NCBI RefSeq assembly: GCF_001112925.1
Contig: NZ_CPYD01000014.1
Location: 1 to 64,000 of the forward strand
Direction: 5' to 3'
Origin: Yersinia nurmii
GTDB lineage: Bacteria > Pseudomonadota > Gammaproteobacteria > Enterobacterales > Enterobacteriaceae
Length of the DNA stretch: 64,000 bases
Shown here: piece by piece, positions 18,951 to 29,071 of the stretch
Position numbering within the stretch: the stretch's first letter is position 1
Layout of the letters: each line of letters begins with the position of its first letter
Position numbers and translations under genes: made by a program
The notes under the pieces: model-generated
What the model saw: only the letters and a program-made list of their open reading frames with translations
Told to the model about the DNA's origin: nothing
The model's database searches: none

Positions 18951-19742
18951 ATGCCCGTGTTCTCTATTTTGGCTCTAGTTGCCTATTTACTTAGTCTGGG
19001 ACTGATTATTCCCAGTTTGGTGAGGAAGAGCAGCGCTTACCGACGGCTAGCCCTGGTTTCTGCCGTAGTGGCGCTGGTTTGCCATGGCATTGCACTGAAA
19101 CATCAAATATTTGATGTTGGCGATGGTCAAAACCTGACTTTGCTGAATATTGGCTCTATTGTCGGTTTGATGATCTGCTCGATCATGACATTCGTTGCCT
19201 CTCGTGGGCGCGGCTGGTTCCTGCTGCCGATCGTTTACAGCTTTGCCATGATCAATCTGGCCCTCGCCAGTCTGATGCCCGGCGAATTCATTACCCATCT
19301 GGAAGGCAGCCCGGCGTTATTTATCCATATTGGGCTTGCGCTATTGGGTTATGCCACGCTGATTATTGCCGCGCTGTATGCCATGCAGCTCGCCTGGCTG
19401 GATTATCTGCTAAAGAATAAAAAGCTGACATTCACCGCCGATATGCCGCCACTGATGAGCATTGAGCGAAAAATGTTTCACATTACGCAAATTGGCGTAG
19501 TGCTGCTGACGTTAACGCTCTGTACCGGTTTGTTATATATGGATAATTTGTTCAGCAAAGAGAATATCCATAAAGCCGTGCTGTCGATTATGGCGTGGTT
19601 TGTCTACATTATTCTACTGTGGGGTCATTATCACGAAGGGTGGCGCGGCCGCCGCGTGGTCTGGTTCAGCTTTGCCGGTGCATTCTTACTGACTCTAGCC
19701 TATTTCGGCAGCCGCCTGCTGCAAGAAATCATGATCGGCTAA
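18951..19742 (+). CDS. ypjD: Inner membrane protein YpjD (cytochrome c assembly-like)
   Basis: 263-aa membrane protein with about eight transmembrane segments, belonging to the CcmC/CcsA-like 'cytochrome c assembly' fold. The WGHYHEGWRGRR motif near the C-terminus is characteristic of YpjD. The ATG at 18951 (MPVFSILALVAY) matches the E. coli start; a frame beginning 20 codons earlier lacks support. The role is unclear; neighbouring yfjD suggests a link to cation transport. Confidence 0.93.
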   Translation: MPVFSILALVAYLLSLGLIIPSLVRKSSAYRRLALVSAVVALVCHGIALKHQIFDVGDGQNLTLLNIGSIVGLMICSIMTFVASRGRGWFLLPIVYSFAMINLALASLMPGEFITHLEGSPALFIHIGLALLGYATLIIAALYAMQLAWLDYLLKNKKLTFTADMPPLMSIERKMFHITQIGVVLLTLTLCTGLLYMDNLFSKENIHKAVLSIMAWFVYIILLWGHYHEGWRGRRVVWFSFAGAFLLTLAYFGSRLLQEIMIG

Positions 19743-19825
19743 CGACTAACGACACTCTTCCGCCCAACCTACGGCTCCTGTTACCCTGACCGGAGCCTTC
19801 ATCTATCGCTATAAGGAATATTGCG

Positions 19826-21115
19826 TTGGACCAGGTCTCTACCAGTACACTTATCATCATTCTGATCATTATGGTCGTGGTATCGGCGTACTTCTCAGCC
19901 TCAGAAACCGGCATGATGACGCTAAACCGCTACCGCCTACGCCATTTGGCCAAGCAAGGAAACCGTTCTGCCCGCCGTGTGGAAAAACTATTACGCCGCC
20001 CGGACCGACTAATTAGTCTGGTTCTTATTGGCAATAACCTGGTTAACATTCTCGCATCGGCGCTAGCTACCATCGTTGGAATTCGACTGTACGGTAACGC
20101 AGGCGTGGCAGTTGCCACTGGCGTATTGACCTTTGTGGTGCTGATTTTTGCTGAAGTGATGCCAAAAACCATCGCTGCGCTCTATCCTGAGCGCGTCGCC
20201 TTCCCTAGTAGCGTACTATTGGCTCCTTTGCAGAAAATCATGCTGCCGCTGGTCTGGTTGCTGAACAGCATTACGCGCTTGCTGATGCGCCTGTGCGGTA
20301 TCAAAGGCAATGTTCATGTCAGCGATGCAGTAAGTAAAGACGAATTACGCAGTATCGTGAATGAATCACACTCGCAAATTTCCCGTCGTAATCAGGACAT
20401 GCTGATATCGGTGCTGGATCTGGAAAAAGTCACAGTCAGCGACATTATGGTGCCGCGCAATGAAGTGGTTGGCATCGATATCAATGATGACTGGAAGTCC
20501 ATTATGCGCCAGCTAACTCATTCCCCTCACGGACGCATTGTGCTGTATCGCCAATCGCTGGATGACGCGATTGGGATGCTACGAGTGCGTGAAGCCTACC
20601 GACTGATGACCGAGAAAAAAGAGTTCAACAAAGAAAACCTACTGCGCGCGGCGGATGAAATCTATTTCATTCCAGAAGGCACACCGCTGAACGTTCAACT
20701 GGTCAAATTCCAGCGCAATAAAGAAAAAGTCGGCATGATTGTCGATGAATACGGCGATATTCAAGGACTGGTTACGGTAGAAGATATCCTGGAAGAAATT
20801 GTCGGAGATTTCACTACATCAATGTCCCCTACGTTAGCGGAAGAAGTGAATCCACAAAGTGATGGCTCAGTAATTATCGACGGCACCGCCAATGTTCGGG
20901 AACTGAATAAAGCCTTTAATTGGTCGCTGCCGGTCGACGCCCGCACCATTAACGGCATGCTACTGGAAACGCTGGAAGATATCCCTGAAATTAACGCTCA
21001 GGTCCGCATCGGCCATTACGAGATCGAAGTATTGGACGTACAGGACAATATGATTAAACAGGTCAGAGTGACTCCGGTCGATCATCCGCATTCATCGCTT
21101 AATCCGCAGGAATAA
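19826..21115 (+). CDS. yfjD: CNNM/CorB-family transporter-associated protein YfjD
   Basis: 429-aa inner-membrane protein with a CNNM (DUF21) transmembrane domain (1-150, SASETGMMTLNRYRLRHL), two CBS domains (about 190-330, with VEDILEEIVGDFTT) and a C-terminal CorC_HlyC domain. CorB-type proteins contribute to Mg2+/Co2+ handling. The start is TTG (19826) after AAGGAA, giving MDQVSTSTLIIILIIMVV, which aligns with the E. coli N-terminus. It lies 83 bases after ypjD. Confidence 0.93.
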   Translation: MDQVSTSTLIIILIIMVVVSAYFSASETGMMTLNRYRLRHLAKQGNRSARRVEKLLRRPDRLISLVLIGNNLVNILASALATIVGIRLYGNAGVAVATGVLTFVVLIFAEVMPKTIAALYPERVAFPSSVLLAPLQKIMLPLVWLLNSITRLLMRLCGIKGNVHVSDAVSKDELRSIVNESHSQISRRNQDMLISVLDLEKVTVSDIMVPRNEVVGIDINDDWKSIMRQLTHSPHGRIVLYRQSLDDAIGMLRVREAYRLMTEKKEFNKENLLRAADEIYFIPEGTPLNVQLVKFQRNKEKVGMIVDEYGDIQGLVTVEDILEEIVGDFTTSMSPTLAEEVNPQSDGSVIIDGTANVRELNKAFNWSLPVDARTINGMLLETLEDIPEINAQVRIGHYEIEVLDVQDNMIKQVRVTPVDHPHSSLNPQE

Positions 21116-21156
21116 CCGTAGAGTGATTAACTCGCGCGCGATAAACATACTCTCAA

Positions 21157-21187
21157 TAAAAAAGACGCTCTCGCGTCTTTTTTGTTT
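21157..21187. terminator. Bidirectional terminator between yfjD and luxS
   Basis: AAAGACGC, loop TCTC, GCGTCTTT, with A and T runs on both sides. It lies between convergent genes. Confidence 0.88.
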
Positions 21188-21205
21188 TCCGGCATACCAA
21201 CGGTG

Positions 21206-21721
21206 CTAGATATGCAGTTCAGTCAGTTTCTCTTTCGGTAATGCCAACTCATCGTTATGGTTTATCCGCACACCACGCTCTATGATGTTTTTGGCAATTT
21301 CCTGCGCTTCTTCCAGTGAATGCATTTGGTAAGTCCCACACTGATATTCATTCAGCTCAGGAATTTTACGCTGGTCGGTGACTTTCAGCACATCAGCCAT
21401 CGCCGCTTTCCACGCTTCTGCCACACGCTGCTCGTCAGGTGTGCCAATCAGGCTCATATAGAAACCGGTACGGCAGCCCATTGGGGAGATATCAATAATT
21501 TCCACGCCCTGACCATTCAGATGATCACGCATAAAACCTGCGAATAAATGCTCCAGCGTATGAATACCTTTCTCCGGCAAAACTTCTTTATTTGGCACGC
21601 AGAAACGTAAATCAAACACGGTGATTGCATCGCCGTGAGAGGTTTTCATCGTCTTAGCAACGCGAACGGCCGGTGCTTTCATAATGGTGTGGTCAACTGT
21701 AAAACTGTCCAATAATGGCAT
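21206..21721 (-). CDS. luxS: S-ribosylhomocysteine lyase LuxS
   Basis: Cleaves S-ribosylhomocysteine to homocysteine and DPD, the precursor of autoinducer-2. 171 aa, as in E. coli. Metal ligands are in HTLEH and in YQCGTYQ; the catalytic Cys is in [11 protein letters not shown]. Single gene, divergent from the small RNA gene micA. Confidence 0.98.
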   Translation of the reverse strand: MPLLDSFTVDHTIMKAPAVRVAKTMKTSHGDAITVFDLRFCVPNKEVLPEKGIHTLEHLFAGFMRDHLNGQGVEIIDISPMGCRTGFYMSLIGTPDEQRVAEAWKAAMADVLKVTDQRKIPELNEYQCGTYQMHSLEEAQEIAKNIIERGVRINHNDELALPKEKLTELHI

Positions 21722-21812
21722 CTTGTTACCTCCTCAAAAAAAATCATTTCTCGCAGAAGAATTTTTTTTCGAACCCAATGAAACTTTTTTAAATCACCGC
21801 CGTCTTAATATG

Positions 21813-21887
21813 TGAAAGACGCGCATTTGTTATCATCATCCCTGTATACAGCGATGTTAATTTGGCCACATTGATTGTGGCCTTTTC
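21813..21887 (+). ncRNA. micA: Small regulatory RNA MicA
   Basis: The first 31 bases, from GAAAGACGCGCATTTG, match the seed region of E. coli MicA, which pairs with ompA and other porin mRNAs through Hfq. A variable middle follows, then the terminator stem GGCCACA/TGTGGCC and TTTTCTTTTT. The sigma-E promoter is visible: GAAACTT at 21780-21786, 16-17 nt, TCTTA at 21803-21807. It lies between luxS and gshA, transcribed opposite to both, exactly as in E. coli. Confidence 0.95.
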
Positions 21888-21892
21888 TTTTT

Positions 21893-23452
21893 CTAGCGAC
21901 CTGCGTGTATCGCCAGATACTCTTCAAAGCTTAGCTCATCACCACGTTCTAGCTCACCTTGCCGAATCCAGGAACTGTCACGTTCAGCTGACAGCTGTTC
22001 TTCAGTCAATATTTCCAACGGCTCACTGCGTAATATTTCGCGATAGCGTTCAGCCAAATCCAGCCCAACACCGCCGATTCCTTCCGCTTTCATTGCCTGT
22101 AAAATACGAGCAGAGAATGTCAGATCCGGATTATCGAAGGAAGCAACTAGCTCATCACATACATCCTGATAAGCCCGGCTGTCTTTGCCGTCCAGCACTT
22201 CTGCCACCCGGCGCAGGTCGTTAAACAGCGCTTTACCGACTTTATCTAACGGTTCACGAGTGCTATCGCAGCCAATACCAATAGTCTGACCGGGTTTACG
22301 CCCTTCCAGAATCACACGATTCCAGTTTTTACGCGTACAAAGTAGCTCATCGCTGCTCATTTCCGGCGCATCGGCCAGCACGCACCAGATCAAAAATAGA
22401 TCGAGGAAACGAGCCTGTACGGCATCAACACCAATTGGAGAGAACGGATTGATATCCAGCGAGCGCACTTCGATATATTCGATCCCGCCGCGCAGCAACG
22501 CGTCTGAAGGTGACTCACCTGATTTAGTTACGCGTTTTGGTCGAATCGGAGCATATAGCTCATTTTCGATTTGCAATACATTGCTATTGAGCTGTAAGTA
22601 GCGATCGCCATCTTTCAGCCCCAGCGCAGCATACTCTTCCGAAGGCGTATGGATTGCACGTTTCAATCCATCAACATAAGTATTCAAATCATTAAAAGTA
22701 ATGCCCAAATTGCTCTGTGATTTATTGGTGTAACCCAAATCACTCAGGCGTAAAGACGTGGCATAAGGCAAATAGCACATACCGTTATCATTACGCTCAA
22801 AAGGCAATGCGGTCTCACGTCCTTGCAAAAATGAAGAGCAAATCGCTGGCGAAGCACCAAACAGATACGGAATCACCCAGCCAAAGCGATAATAGTTACG
22901 GATCAGGCGGAAATAACCGGCAGAGATCTCTTCTTTACCACTTTGTTCGTCTTCCACACCCGCCCACGCCTGCCAAAACTCAATAGGCAGTGAGAAGTTG
23001 TAATGTACGCCGGAAATGGTTTGCATCAGCGCGCCATAGCGGTTTTTCAATCCTTCACGGTACAGCGTCTTGAAGCGTCCAACGTTGGAAGAACCGTATT
23101 TAGCGAGTTCGATATCCTGCTCAGCACCGATAAAGCACGGCATGCTGAGTGGCCACATACGCTCATCGCCAAGTTTACGCGCAGTGTAACGATGAATATC
23201 ACGCAAAAAAGCCAGCAAATGATCGATATCGCCGTCTACCGGAGTGATAAACTCCAGTAAAGCTTCGGCAAAATCAGTCGTGATCCATTGATGTGTCAAC
23301 GCCGCCCCGAGTGACTCAGGGTGTCCCGTCGCAGCCAGTTGGCCATCAGCGGTCACACGCAATGTTTCCCGCTCAATGCCGCGGCGGATTCCTTTTAATG
23401 CATTAGGATGCGCTTCCAACCAAGAAAGCGCCTGTGATACGTCCGGGATCAA
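21893..23452 (-). CDS. gshA: Glutamate-cysteine ligase GshA
   Basis: First step of glutathione synthesis (gamma-Glu-Cys). 519 aa against 518 in E. coli. Typical segments are [42 protein letters not shown] and [16 protein letters not shown]. Translation starts at TTG (23452), preceded by GGGAGG, giving [14 protein letters not shown]. coli gshA also uses a UUG start, so this is conserved rather than an error. Confidence 0.97.
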   Translation of the reverse strand: MIPDVSQALSWLEAHPNALKGIRRGIERETLRVTADGQLAATGHPESLGAALTHQWITTDFAEALLEFITPVDGDIDHLLAFLRDIHRYTARKLGDERMWPLSMPCFIGAEQDIELAKYGSSNVGRFKTLYREGLKNRYGALMQTISGVHYNFSLPIEFWQAWAGVEDEQSGKEEISAGYFRLIRNYYRFGWVIPYLFGASPAICSSFLQGRETALPFERNDNGMCYLPYATSLRLSDLGYTNKSQSNLGITFNDLNTYVDGLKRAIHTPSEEYAALGLKDGDRYLQLNSNVLQIENELYAPIRPKRVTKSGESPSDALLRGGIEYIEVRSLDINPFSPIGVDAVQARFLDLFLIWCVLADAPEMSSDELLCTRKNWNRVILEGRKPGQTIGIGCDSTREPLDKVGKALFNDLRRVAEVLDGKDSRAYQDVCDELVASFDNPDLTFSARILQAMKAEGIGGVGLDLAERYREILRSEPLEILTEEQLSAERDSSWIRQGELERGDELSFEEYLAIHAGR

Positions 23453-23533
23453 ATCGACCTCCCGCTCTTAAAAACCATAGCCCGTAAGCATACTGAAACT
23501 GCGTCAATGTGACTATGTGAAGTCATCACATCT

Positions 23534-23962
23534 TTATTGCCACCAGGCAATCCCTTCCAGCGTTAACACAGTAATAACGATGTAACGCACGGCTTTTCCC
23601 ACACACAGAAAAAAAACCACCAGAGCCCAGGGCATACGCAGCCAGCCTGCCAACACACACATCAAATCGCCTACCACCGGCAACCAACTCAGCAAGAGAG
23701 CGGCTGGGCCAAAACGCTGGAGCCAGCCCAACGTCATATCCAGCCCGCGCTGCGGTTTTAACGCCGGTAACAGGCGGCCTATAACTACATTTGTTAAGCC
23801 ACCCAGCGTATTACCTACGGTCGCAGATAACACTAATATCACCGCGGGCGCACTGCCCGCAGTTAGCAAGGTCACTAATAGAATTTCGGAACTTCCAGGT
23901 AAGAGCGTCGCGCTAAGAAAACTGCTACCAAATAACGATACTACAGCCAGCGTGCTACTCAC
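23534..23962 (-). CDS. yqaA: YqaA, small DedA/SNARE-associated-type membrane protein
   Basis: 142-aa inner-membrane protein with four or five hydrophobic segments and the motifs LLPGSSEILLV, GNTLGGLTN and LLSWLPVVGDLMCVLAGWLRM. It matches E. coli YqaA (142 aa). Function is unknown; the wider family includes lipid-flipping DedA proteins. It overlaps yqaB by 4 bases (ATGA), so it is translationally coupled. Confidence 0.92.
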   Translation of the reverse strand: MSSTLAVVSLFGSSFLSATLLPGSSEILLVTLLTAGSAPAVILVLSATVGNTLGGLTNVVIGRLLPALKPQRGLDMTLGWLQRFGPAALLLSWLPVVGDLMCVLAGWLRMPWALVVFFLCVGKAVRYIVITVLTLEGIAWWQ

Positions 23963-24525
23963 AGCAGACGTACATCCACCACGTCCATCTTCGCCCGCTT
24001 TGCCGCTTCTACGCCGAAATCAGCGTCTTCGAACACGACACAGCGCTCCGGCACCACGCCGAGCAATTCGGCACAGCGCAAAAATGTGTCGGGTTCCGGC
24101 TTATGCCGGGTAACGTCATCAGCACCGACGATGACATCGAAGTAATCCCGAAGGCCCAAATGTCGCAACAGCGCCTCAGCCATACTGTGCTCGCTTCCGG
24201 TTCCCACCGCCATAGGTCTGCGGCCATGATAAGCCTTAACCACGTCAATGAGCGGGAGCGGCTTGACGTTATCCAACAGCATCGCCCTCACCGCTGCCGT
24301 TTTCTCCGCGGCTAACAGATGAGGATCTAACTTCAACCGATGATTATGAATAATCACCTCAGCAATTCGCCAGGTTGGAGAGCCATTGAGCGCCACCATA
24401 GCTTGCTCATCAAATTGAATACCGTGGGGCATCAACACCCTCCGCCAGGCTTGGCGATGGGTGGATTCAGTATCCAAAATCGTGCCATCCATATCGAAGA
24501 TCAAGCCGTCATAGCGATCGTACAT
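23959..24525 (-). CDS. yqaB: Fructose-1-phosphate / 6-phosphogluconate phosphatase YqaB (HAD family)
   Basis: 188-aa HAD hydrolase. Motif I FDMDGTILDTE is near residue 10, TGS in motif II, HKP for the motif III Lys, and VVFEDADFGVEAA for motif IV. Length and sequence follow E. coli YqaB, which dephosphorylates fructose-1-phosphate. Heads the yqaB-yqaA pair, downstream of the tRNA cluster on the same strand. Confidence 0.93.
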   Translation of the reverse strand: MYDRYDGLIFDMDGTILDTESTHRQAWRRVLMPHGIQFDEQAMVALNGSPTWRIAEVIIHNHRLKLDPHLLAAEKTAAVRAMLLDNVKPLPLIDVVKAYHGRRPMAVGTGSEHSMAEALLRHLGLRDYFDVIVGADDVTRHKPEPDTFLRCAELLGVVPERCVVFEDADFGVEAAKRAKMDVVDVRLL

Positions 24526-24870
24526 CTTTATCCCAGGATCATTGAGAAAAGGAAAAGCTACTTTATCGCAAACTCATTAAATTGTCGCTTACTGTATAAC
24601 CATCTGTATTTAATCATAAAAAGCGTTATTTCGGTTAAAGATGGTCATTAGGTGAGCGTAATAAAATCAACTGGATGGGAATTCATTATCCAGTACAAGC
24701 AATTTGATGAGGTATAGAACTGGTGAATTTATAACCGCATCGTCCAATCTTGATATTTTCCATAGGTAGGAGAAATTCAGATAGCGGAAAAAAAGTCTGT
24801 GGCGTTCTACTGGCACTCGCGGGGTCTAGCCGACCAAATCAGGCTGGATGCTATTTCAAATAGCCAGAAA
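24526..24870 (-). other. yqaB upstream region, no gene seen
   Basis: About 345 bases between yqaB and the tRNA-derived repeat. No coding frame, hairpin or repeat stood out. Confidence 0.4.
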
Positions 24871-24899
24871 ACAGAAAACCCCGCCGTAGCGAGGTTTCT
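24871..24899 (-). terminator. tRNA operon terminator, distal copy
   Basis: On the minus strand ACCTCGC, loop TACG, GCGGGGT (one G-U pair), then TTTTCTGTTTTC. The same 52-base block, including the start of the tRNA-like sequence, recurs at 25033-25084 with one mismatch at 24896/25058. Confidence 0.75.
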
Positions 24900-24903
24900 T
24901 AAT

Positions 24904-25020
24904 ATGGTGCACCCAGGAAGATGACTCGGCTAACGCCTCGCCCTTCGGGCCGTTGCTGAAGCAACGTTGTCTCGCTACGCTCGGCTCGAACTTCCGACCG
25001 CTCGGTTCTACCGCGTTCTC
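24904..25020 (-). ncRNA. RtT-like element built from a broken tRNA-Arg 3' part
   Basis: On the minus strand, 25008-24986 match the variable arm and T-arm of the tRNA-Arg genes up to TTCGA. About 60 bases follow, containing two perfect small hairpins (GTTGCTTCAGCAAC and GCCCGAAGGGC). The tRNA then resumes as ATCTTCCTGGGTGCACCA (24921-24904). There is no 5' half, so it cannot be a working tRNA. It resembles the 3'-tRNA repeats (RtT RNA) known downstream of E. coli tyrT. Whether it is processed to a stable RNA is unknown. Confidence 0.5.
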
Positions 25021-25032
25021 CGAGACTTAAAA

Positions 25033-25060
25033 ACAGAAAACCCCGCCGTAGCGAGGTCTC
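25033..25060 (-). terminator. tRNA operon terminator, proximal copy
   Basis: Second copy of the ACCTCGC/GCGGGGT stem followed by TTTTCTGTTTTT, directly after the last intact tRNA-Arg. Confidence 0.75.
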
Positions 25061-25066
25061 TTAATA

Positions 25067-25143
25067 TGGTGCACCCAGGAAGATTCGAACTTCCGACCGC
25101 TCGGTTCGTAGCCGAGTACTCTATCCAGCTGAGCTATGGGTGC
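25067..25143 (-). tRNA. tRNA-Arg (ACG)
   Basis: 77-base cloverleaf including CCA. Acceptor GCACCCA/TGGGTGC, anticodon loop CTACGAA (anticodon ACG, read as ICG), T-loop TTCGAAT. Identical to the two copies upstream. Third and last intact Arg gene of the cluster. Confidence 0.98.
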
Positions 25144-25195
25144 GTTTGATTTTTACTGCGAAGCGTTTCACCAAGTGAAACTATAACAACAAAGA

Positions 25196-25272
25196 TGGTG
25201 CACCCAGGAAGATTCGAACTTCCGACCGCTCGGTTCGTAGCCGAGTACTCTATCCAGCTGAGCTATGGGTGC
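25196..25272 (-). tRNA. tRNA-Arg (ACG)
   Basis: Identical 77-base copy with encoded CCA, separated by 52 bases from its downstream twin and 58 from the upstream one. Confidence 0.98.
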
Positions 25273-25330
25273 AAATAAATCTCTGATACTATCTGACAGT
25301 CATTTAACTATTTCACCATACTGCAAAATA

Positions 25331-25407
25331 TGGTGCACCCAGGAAGATTCGAACTTCCGACCGCTCGGTTCGTAGCCGAGTACTCTATCCAGCTGAGCTA
25401 TGGGTGC
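25331..25407 (-). tRNA. tRNA-Arg (ACG)
   Basis: First of three identical copies; begins 8 bases after the tRNA-Ser gene. Matches the E. coli serV-argVYZQ arrangement downstream of csrA. Confidence 0.98.
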
Positions 25408-25415
25408 ATAGTAAA

Positions 25416-25508
25416 TGGCGGTGAGGGAGGGATTCGAACCCTCGATACAGCTTTTGACCGTATACTCCCTTAGCAGGGGAGCGCCTTCAGCCTCTCGGCC
25501 ACCTCACC
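25416..25508 (-). tRNA. serV: tRNA-Ser (GCT)
   Basis: 93-base class II tRNA with a long variable arm and encoded CCA. The anticodon loop CTGCTAA gives anticodon GCT (reads AGC/AGU). Leads the tRNA cluster, downstream of csrA. Confidence 0.97.
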
Positions 25509-25864
25509 ATACGCTTCTTTCGAATTGTGCCTAACTTGCTTTTAAAGAAGCTCATCGGCACTGCGTGGCGCACATATTACTTTCCTGCACTTATAAGTCA
25601 AACAATTTTTCCCAACAAACGTTTACTTGCACAATTCACAGCCAAGATGCGCAATTTGACATCGAAAAGAGTATTTTATCAACAGGCGAGATAAGGGTGC
25701 CTGTGAAATAGCGCTGTAAAAGAATTGAAGGAATATTACTGAGGCGAGTTAGATCTTGGAAGAAAAGCGAGAAAATAGCGATGAGCGAGTGAGAAATGAT
25801 GCAGGGAATAGAATTTGGGGAGAGAGCAGTAGCGTCTCGCATACCACGAGACGCTGCTTCAATA
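25509..25864 (-). other. csrA to tRNA-Ser intergenic region
   Basis: 355 bases without a credible gene. Just after the csrA stop is a perfect 9-bp stem, AGCGTCTCG (25831-25839) with CGAGACGCT (25847-25855). It has no T run, so it is an RNA-end or processing structure at best. Confidence 0.45.
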
Positions 25865-26050
25865 TCAGTAAGTCGTCGGTTGAGACTTCTCTGCTTGAAT
25901 ACGTTGGTAGATTTCTTCACGGTGAACAGAAACTTCTTTCGGAGCATTCACACCAATTCGAACTTGGTTGCCTTTAACTCCTAATACAGTAACCGTAACC
26001 TCATCGCCAATCATGAGTGTTTCACCAACTCGACGAGTCAGAATAAGCAT
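25865..26050 (-). CDS. csrA: Carbon storage regulator CsrA
   Basis: 61-aa dimeric RNA-binding protein that binds GGA motifs in mRNA leaders and globally controls glycogen, motility and virulence. [33 protein letters not shown] is essentially universal. It has a strong AAGGAG ribosome site. It sits between alaS and the tRNA cluster, as in relatives. CsrA is a likely input to type III secretion control, by analogy only. Confidence 0.99.
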
Positions 26051-26243
26051 TCTTTGCTCCTTGAAAAATTAAAAGAGTCGGGTCTCTCAGTTTCCCCGCC
26101 ATTATCCATCATACACCGTGAAAACGTAAGCCATCGCCCCCACATAAAATGTAAGTAGCTTGGTCGCGCCTCTAACTAATACAAGTTTAGACGACACGAA
26201 CAAATTTGCGTTTAACTTTGTAACCGACCTATGACAAGAAAAT

Positions 26244-26278
26244 TGAAAAGCGCCATACTCTTCTTTGAGGTATGGCGC
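26244..26278 (-). terminator. alaS intrinsic terminator
   Basis: On the minus strand GCGCCATAC and GTATGGCGC stem with a short interior, followed by TTTTCAATTTTC. Confidence 0.85.
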
Positions 26279-26304
26279 ATTTATTTTACACGATCATTGC
26301 ATGC

Positions 26305-28929
26305 TTACAGCCGAGACGCGACCCACGCTTCTACGCTAGCCAGCGCGGCGGGCAGAGCCTGAACATCCGAACCTCCAGCCTGAGCCATATCAGGGCGTCC
26401 ACCACCTTTACCGCCCACCTGCTGGGCAATATCGGCAATCAACTCACCTGCTTTGACTCGGTTGGTCAAATCTTTGGTCACACCTACAATCAGGCTTACC
26501 TTATCGTCTGCGGTCGTAGCCAGAACGATAATGGCAGAACCCAGCTGATTCTTCAGATCGTCAACCATGGTACGCAGCATTTTCGCTTCAACGTTATCCA
26601 GTTTGCTAACCAACAGTTTTACGCCCTTCACTTCTTTCGCAGAGGAGGACAATGAAGCACTCTCCTGCGCTGCCTGCTGGTCTTTCAACTGCTGTAGCTC
26701 TCTTTCCAACGCTTTGCTGCGATCCAATACGGCACGAATCTTATCTGTCAGATTATTGCTATCCCCCTTCACCAGGTGGGCAACATCCTGTAACAGATCG
26801 CTTTGCTGATGCAGCAAAGCAATAGCACCTTCACCCGTTACGGCTTCGATACGACGAATACCTGCTGCCGTACCTGATTCAGCCAGAATACGGAACAGAC
26901 CAATATCACCGGTACGATTGGCGTGGATACCACCGCAAAGTTCGGTTGAGAAATCGCCCATGGTCAATACGCGCACCTGATCGTCATATTTCTCGCCGAA
27001 CAGAGCCATTGCGCCTTTTTCTTTCGCTGTATCCAATTCCATAACTTCTGTTTGAATTGGCAGGTTGCGGCGAATTTGTGCATTCACCAGGTCTTCAACC
27101 TGACGAATTTGTTCCGGCTTCATGGCTTCAAAATGAGAGAAGTCAAAACGCAGGTATTTATCGTTAACCAATGAGCCTTTCTGAGCCACATGCTCACCCA
27201 GTATTTTACGCAATGCAGCGTGCAATAAGTGGGTCGCGGAGTGGTTCAGACGAATACGATTACGGCGAGCGCTATCTACAATAGCATCAACGCTATCGTT
27301 GATACGCAAAGTACCTTGAGATAACTGGCCTAAATGACCAATCGCCTGGCCGTATTTCTGCGTGTCGGAGACAATAAAATCAGCCATAGCGCTTTTCAGT
27401 TGGCCTTTGTCGCCAACCTGACCGCCAGACTCACCGTAGAACGGAGTCTGATTCAAGATCACCACGGCATCTTCACCAGCATGAATCTCATCAACGGCTT
27501 CGCCATTGCGGAATAATGCAGTAACGGTAGCTTTCTGCTCTGCATGGTCATAGCCAGAGAATTCACTCGCGGTATCCACACGGATCAGGCTGTTATAGTC
27601 AGCACCAAAACCGCTGGATTCACGAGCACGACGGCGTTGAGCTTCCATTGCCTGCTCAAAACCAGCTTCATCAACCTTCAGATTGCGCTCACGGCATACG
27701 TCCGCGGTCAAATCAACCGGGAAACCATAGGTATCATACAGGCGGAATGCAGTTTCACCGTCCAGCGTATCGCCGGTCAGCTTGTTCAACTCTTCATCCA
27801 GCAATGCCAGACCACGTTCCAGAGTCCGTGCAAACTGCTCTTCTTCAGTTTTCAGAACCTGCTCTACCATCGCCTGCTGTTGTTTCAATTCATCAGCGGC
27901 TGAACCCATAACGGCAATCAATGGCGCTACAAGTTTGTAGAAGAAGGTATCTTTGGCGCCCAAAATATTTCCGTGACGAATAGCACGACGAATGATGCGA
28001 CGCAGCACATAACCGCGGTTTTCATTCGAAGGAATAACACCGTCTGAAATCAGGAACGCGCATGAGCGGATATGATCGGCAATCACGCGCAGTGATTTGC
28101 TATTAAGATCGGTAGCGCCGGTCACTTCGGCAACGGCCGCAATCAGATCGCGGAACAGATCGATTTCATAGTTAGTATTCACGTGCTGCAATACAGCGGC
28201 AATACGCTCCAACCCCATACCGGTATCTACGGATGGTTTAGGCAGCGGCAACATGGTGCCATCTGACTGACGGTTGAATTGCATGAAAACGATGTTCCAG
28301 ATCTCAATGTAGCGATCGCCATCTTCTTCTGGTGAGCCAGGAGGGCCGCCCCAGATATGGTCGCCGTGATCGTAGAAGATTTCGCTGCATGGGCCGCAAG
28401 GGCCGGTATCACCCATCTGCCAGAAGTTATCCGAGGCAAAAGGCGCGCCTTTGTCGCCGATACGGATGATACGTTCACGCGGTACGCCAACGTCATTTGC
28501 CCAGATGTTATAGGCTTCGTCATCGGTTTCGTAAACGGTAACCCACAGTTTTTCTTTCGGCAGGTTGAACCAATTTTCGCTGGTCAGTAGTTCCCATGCG
28601 AAGTTAATCGCATCATGTTTGAAGTAATCGCCAAAGCTAAAGTTACCCAACATTTCAAAGAACGTGTGGTGACGTGCGGTATAACCGACGTTTTCCAGAT
28701 CGTTATGCTTACCGCCGGCGCGAACACAGCGTTGGGAAGTCGTGGCACGGGTATAGGCCCGTTTGTCCAAGCCCAAGAAAACATCTTTGAACTGGTTCAT
28801 CCCGGCATTGGTAAATAACAATGTCGGGTCATTATTAGGGACCAATGAGCTGCTTGATACAACCTGGTGTCCCTTGCTATGGAAGAAATCGAGAAACGCT
28901 TGACGGATCTCAGCGGTGCTCTTGCTCAT
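26305..28929 (-). CDS. alaS: Alanine-tRNA ligase
   Basis: Charges tRNA-Ala and edits Ser/Gly misacylation. 874 aa (876 in E. coli). Class II catalytic core at the N-terminus ([34 protein letters not shown]). The editing domain has [11 protein letters not shown] and CGGIH zinc-binding motifs. The C-terminal DHHA1 domain contains [15 protein letters not shown]. Start [16 protein letters not shown] at 28929. Confidence 0.98.
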   Translation of the reverse strand: MSKSTAEIRQAFLDFFHSKGHQVVSSSSLVPNNDPTLLFTNAGMNQFKDVFLGLDKRAYTRATTSQRCVRAGGKHNDLENVGYTARHHTFFEMLGNFSFGDYFKHDAINFAWELLTSENWFNLPKEKLWVTVYETDDEAYNIWANDVGVPRERIIRIGDKGAPFASDNFWQMGDTGPCGPCSEIFYDHGDHIWGGPPGSPEEDGDRYIEIWNIVFMQFNRQSDGTMLPLPKPSVDTGMGLERIAAVLQHVNTNYEIDLFRDLIAAVAEVTGATDLNSKSLRVIADHIRSCAFLISDGVIPSNENRGYVLRRIIRRAIRHGNILGAKDTFFYKLVAPLIAVMGSAADELKQQQAMVEQVLKTEEEQFARTLERGLALLDEELNKLTGDTLDGETAFRLYDTYGFPVDLTADVCRERNLKVDEAGFEQAMEAQRRRARESSGFGADYNSLIRVDTASEFSGYDHAEQKATVTALFRNGEAVDEIHAGEDAVVILNQTPFYGESGGQVGDKGQLKSAMADFIVSDTQKYGQAIGHLGQLSQGTLRINDSVDAIVDSARRNRIRLNHSATHLLHAALRKILGEHVAQKGSLVNDKYLRFDFSHFEAMKPEQIRQVEDLVNAQIRRNLPIQTEVMELDTAKEKGAMALFGEKYDDQVRVLTMGDFSTELCGGIHANRTGDIGLFRILAESGTAAGIRRIEAVTGEGAIALLHQQSDLLQDVAHLVKGDSNNLTDKIRAVLDRSKALERELQQLKDQQAAQESASLSSSAKEVKGVKLLVSKLDNVEAKMLRTMVDDLKNQLGSAIIVLATTADDKVSLIVGVTKDLTNRVKAGELIADIAQQVGGKGGGRPDMAQAGGSDVQALPAALASVEAWVASRL

Positions 28930-29071
28930 AATTGTCCCGGAATCAAGCTAAAAGAATGGCCCGCGAGCCAATAGCGCCCCCCCTTAATAAAGGGGGCTAC
29001 CGGTCAGCTCACAAACAAAAAGTGGGAATAAGATAAATTTTCTTCAGAGGGAAGTAAAATCCCGTGTGCAT

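Noticed and set aside
21860-21887. Hairpin GGCCACA/TGTGGCC thought to be the gshA terminator
   Set aside because: The T run is on the plus strand, the wrong direction for gshA. It is the terminator of MicA, whose seed lies just upstream.
25067-25407. Three near-identical spaced repeats, possible CRISPR-like array
   Set aside because: Each unit is a full tRNA-Arg gene with CCA; the spacers are unequal and there is no leader or cas gene.
25636-25984. Overlapping small frames between tRNA-Ser and csrA on both strands
   Set aside because: Part of each is antisense to csrA; none has a credible start or protein character.
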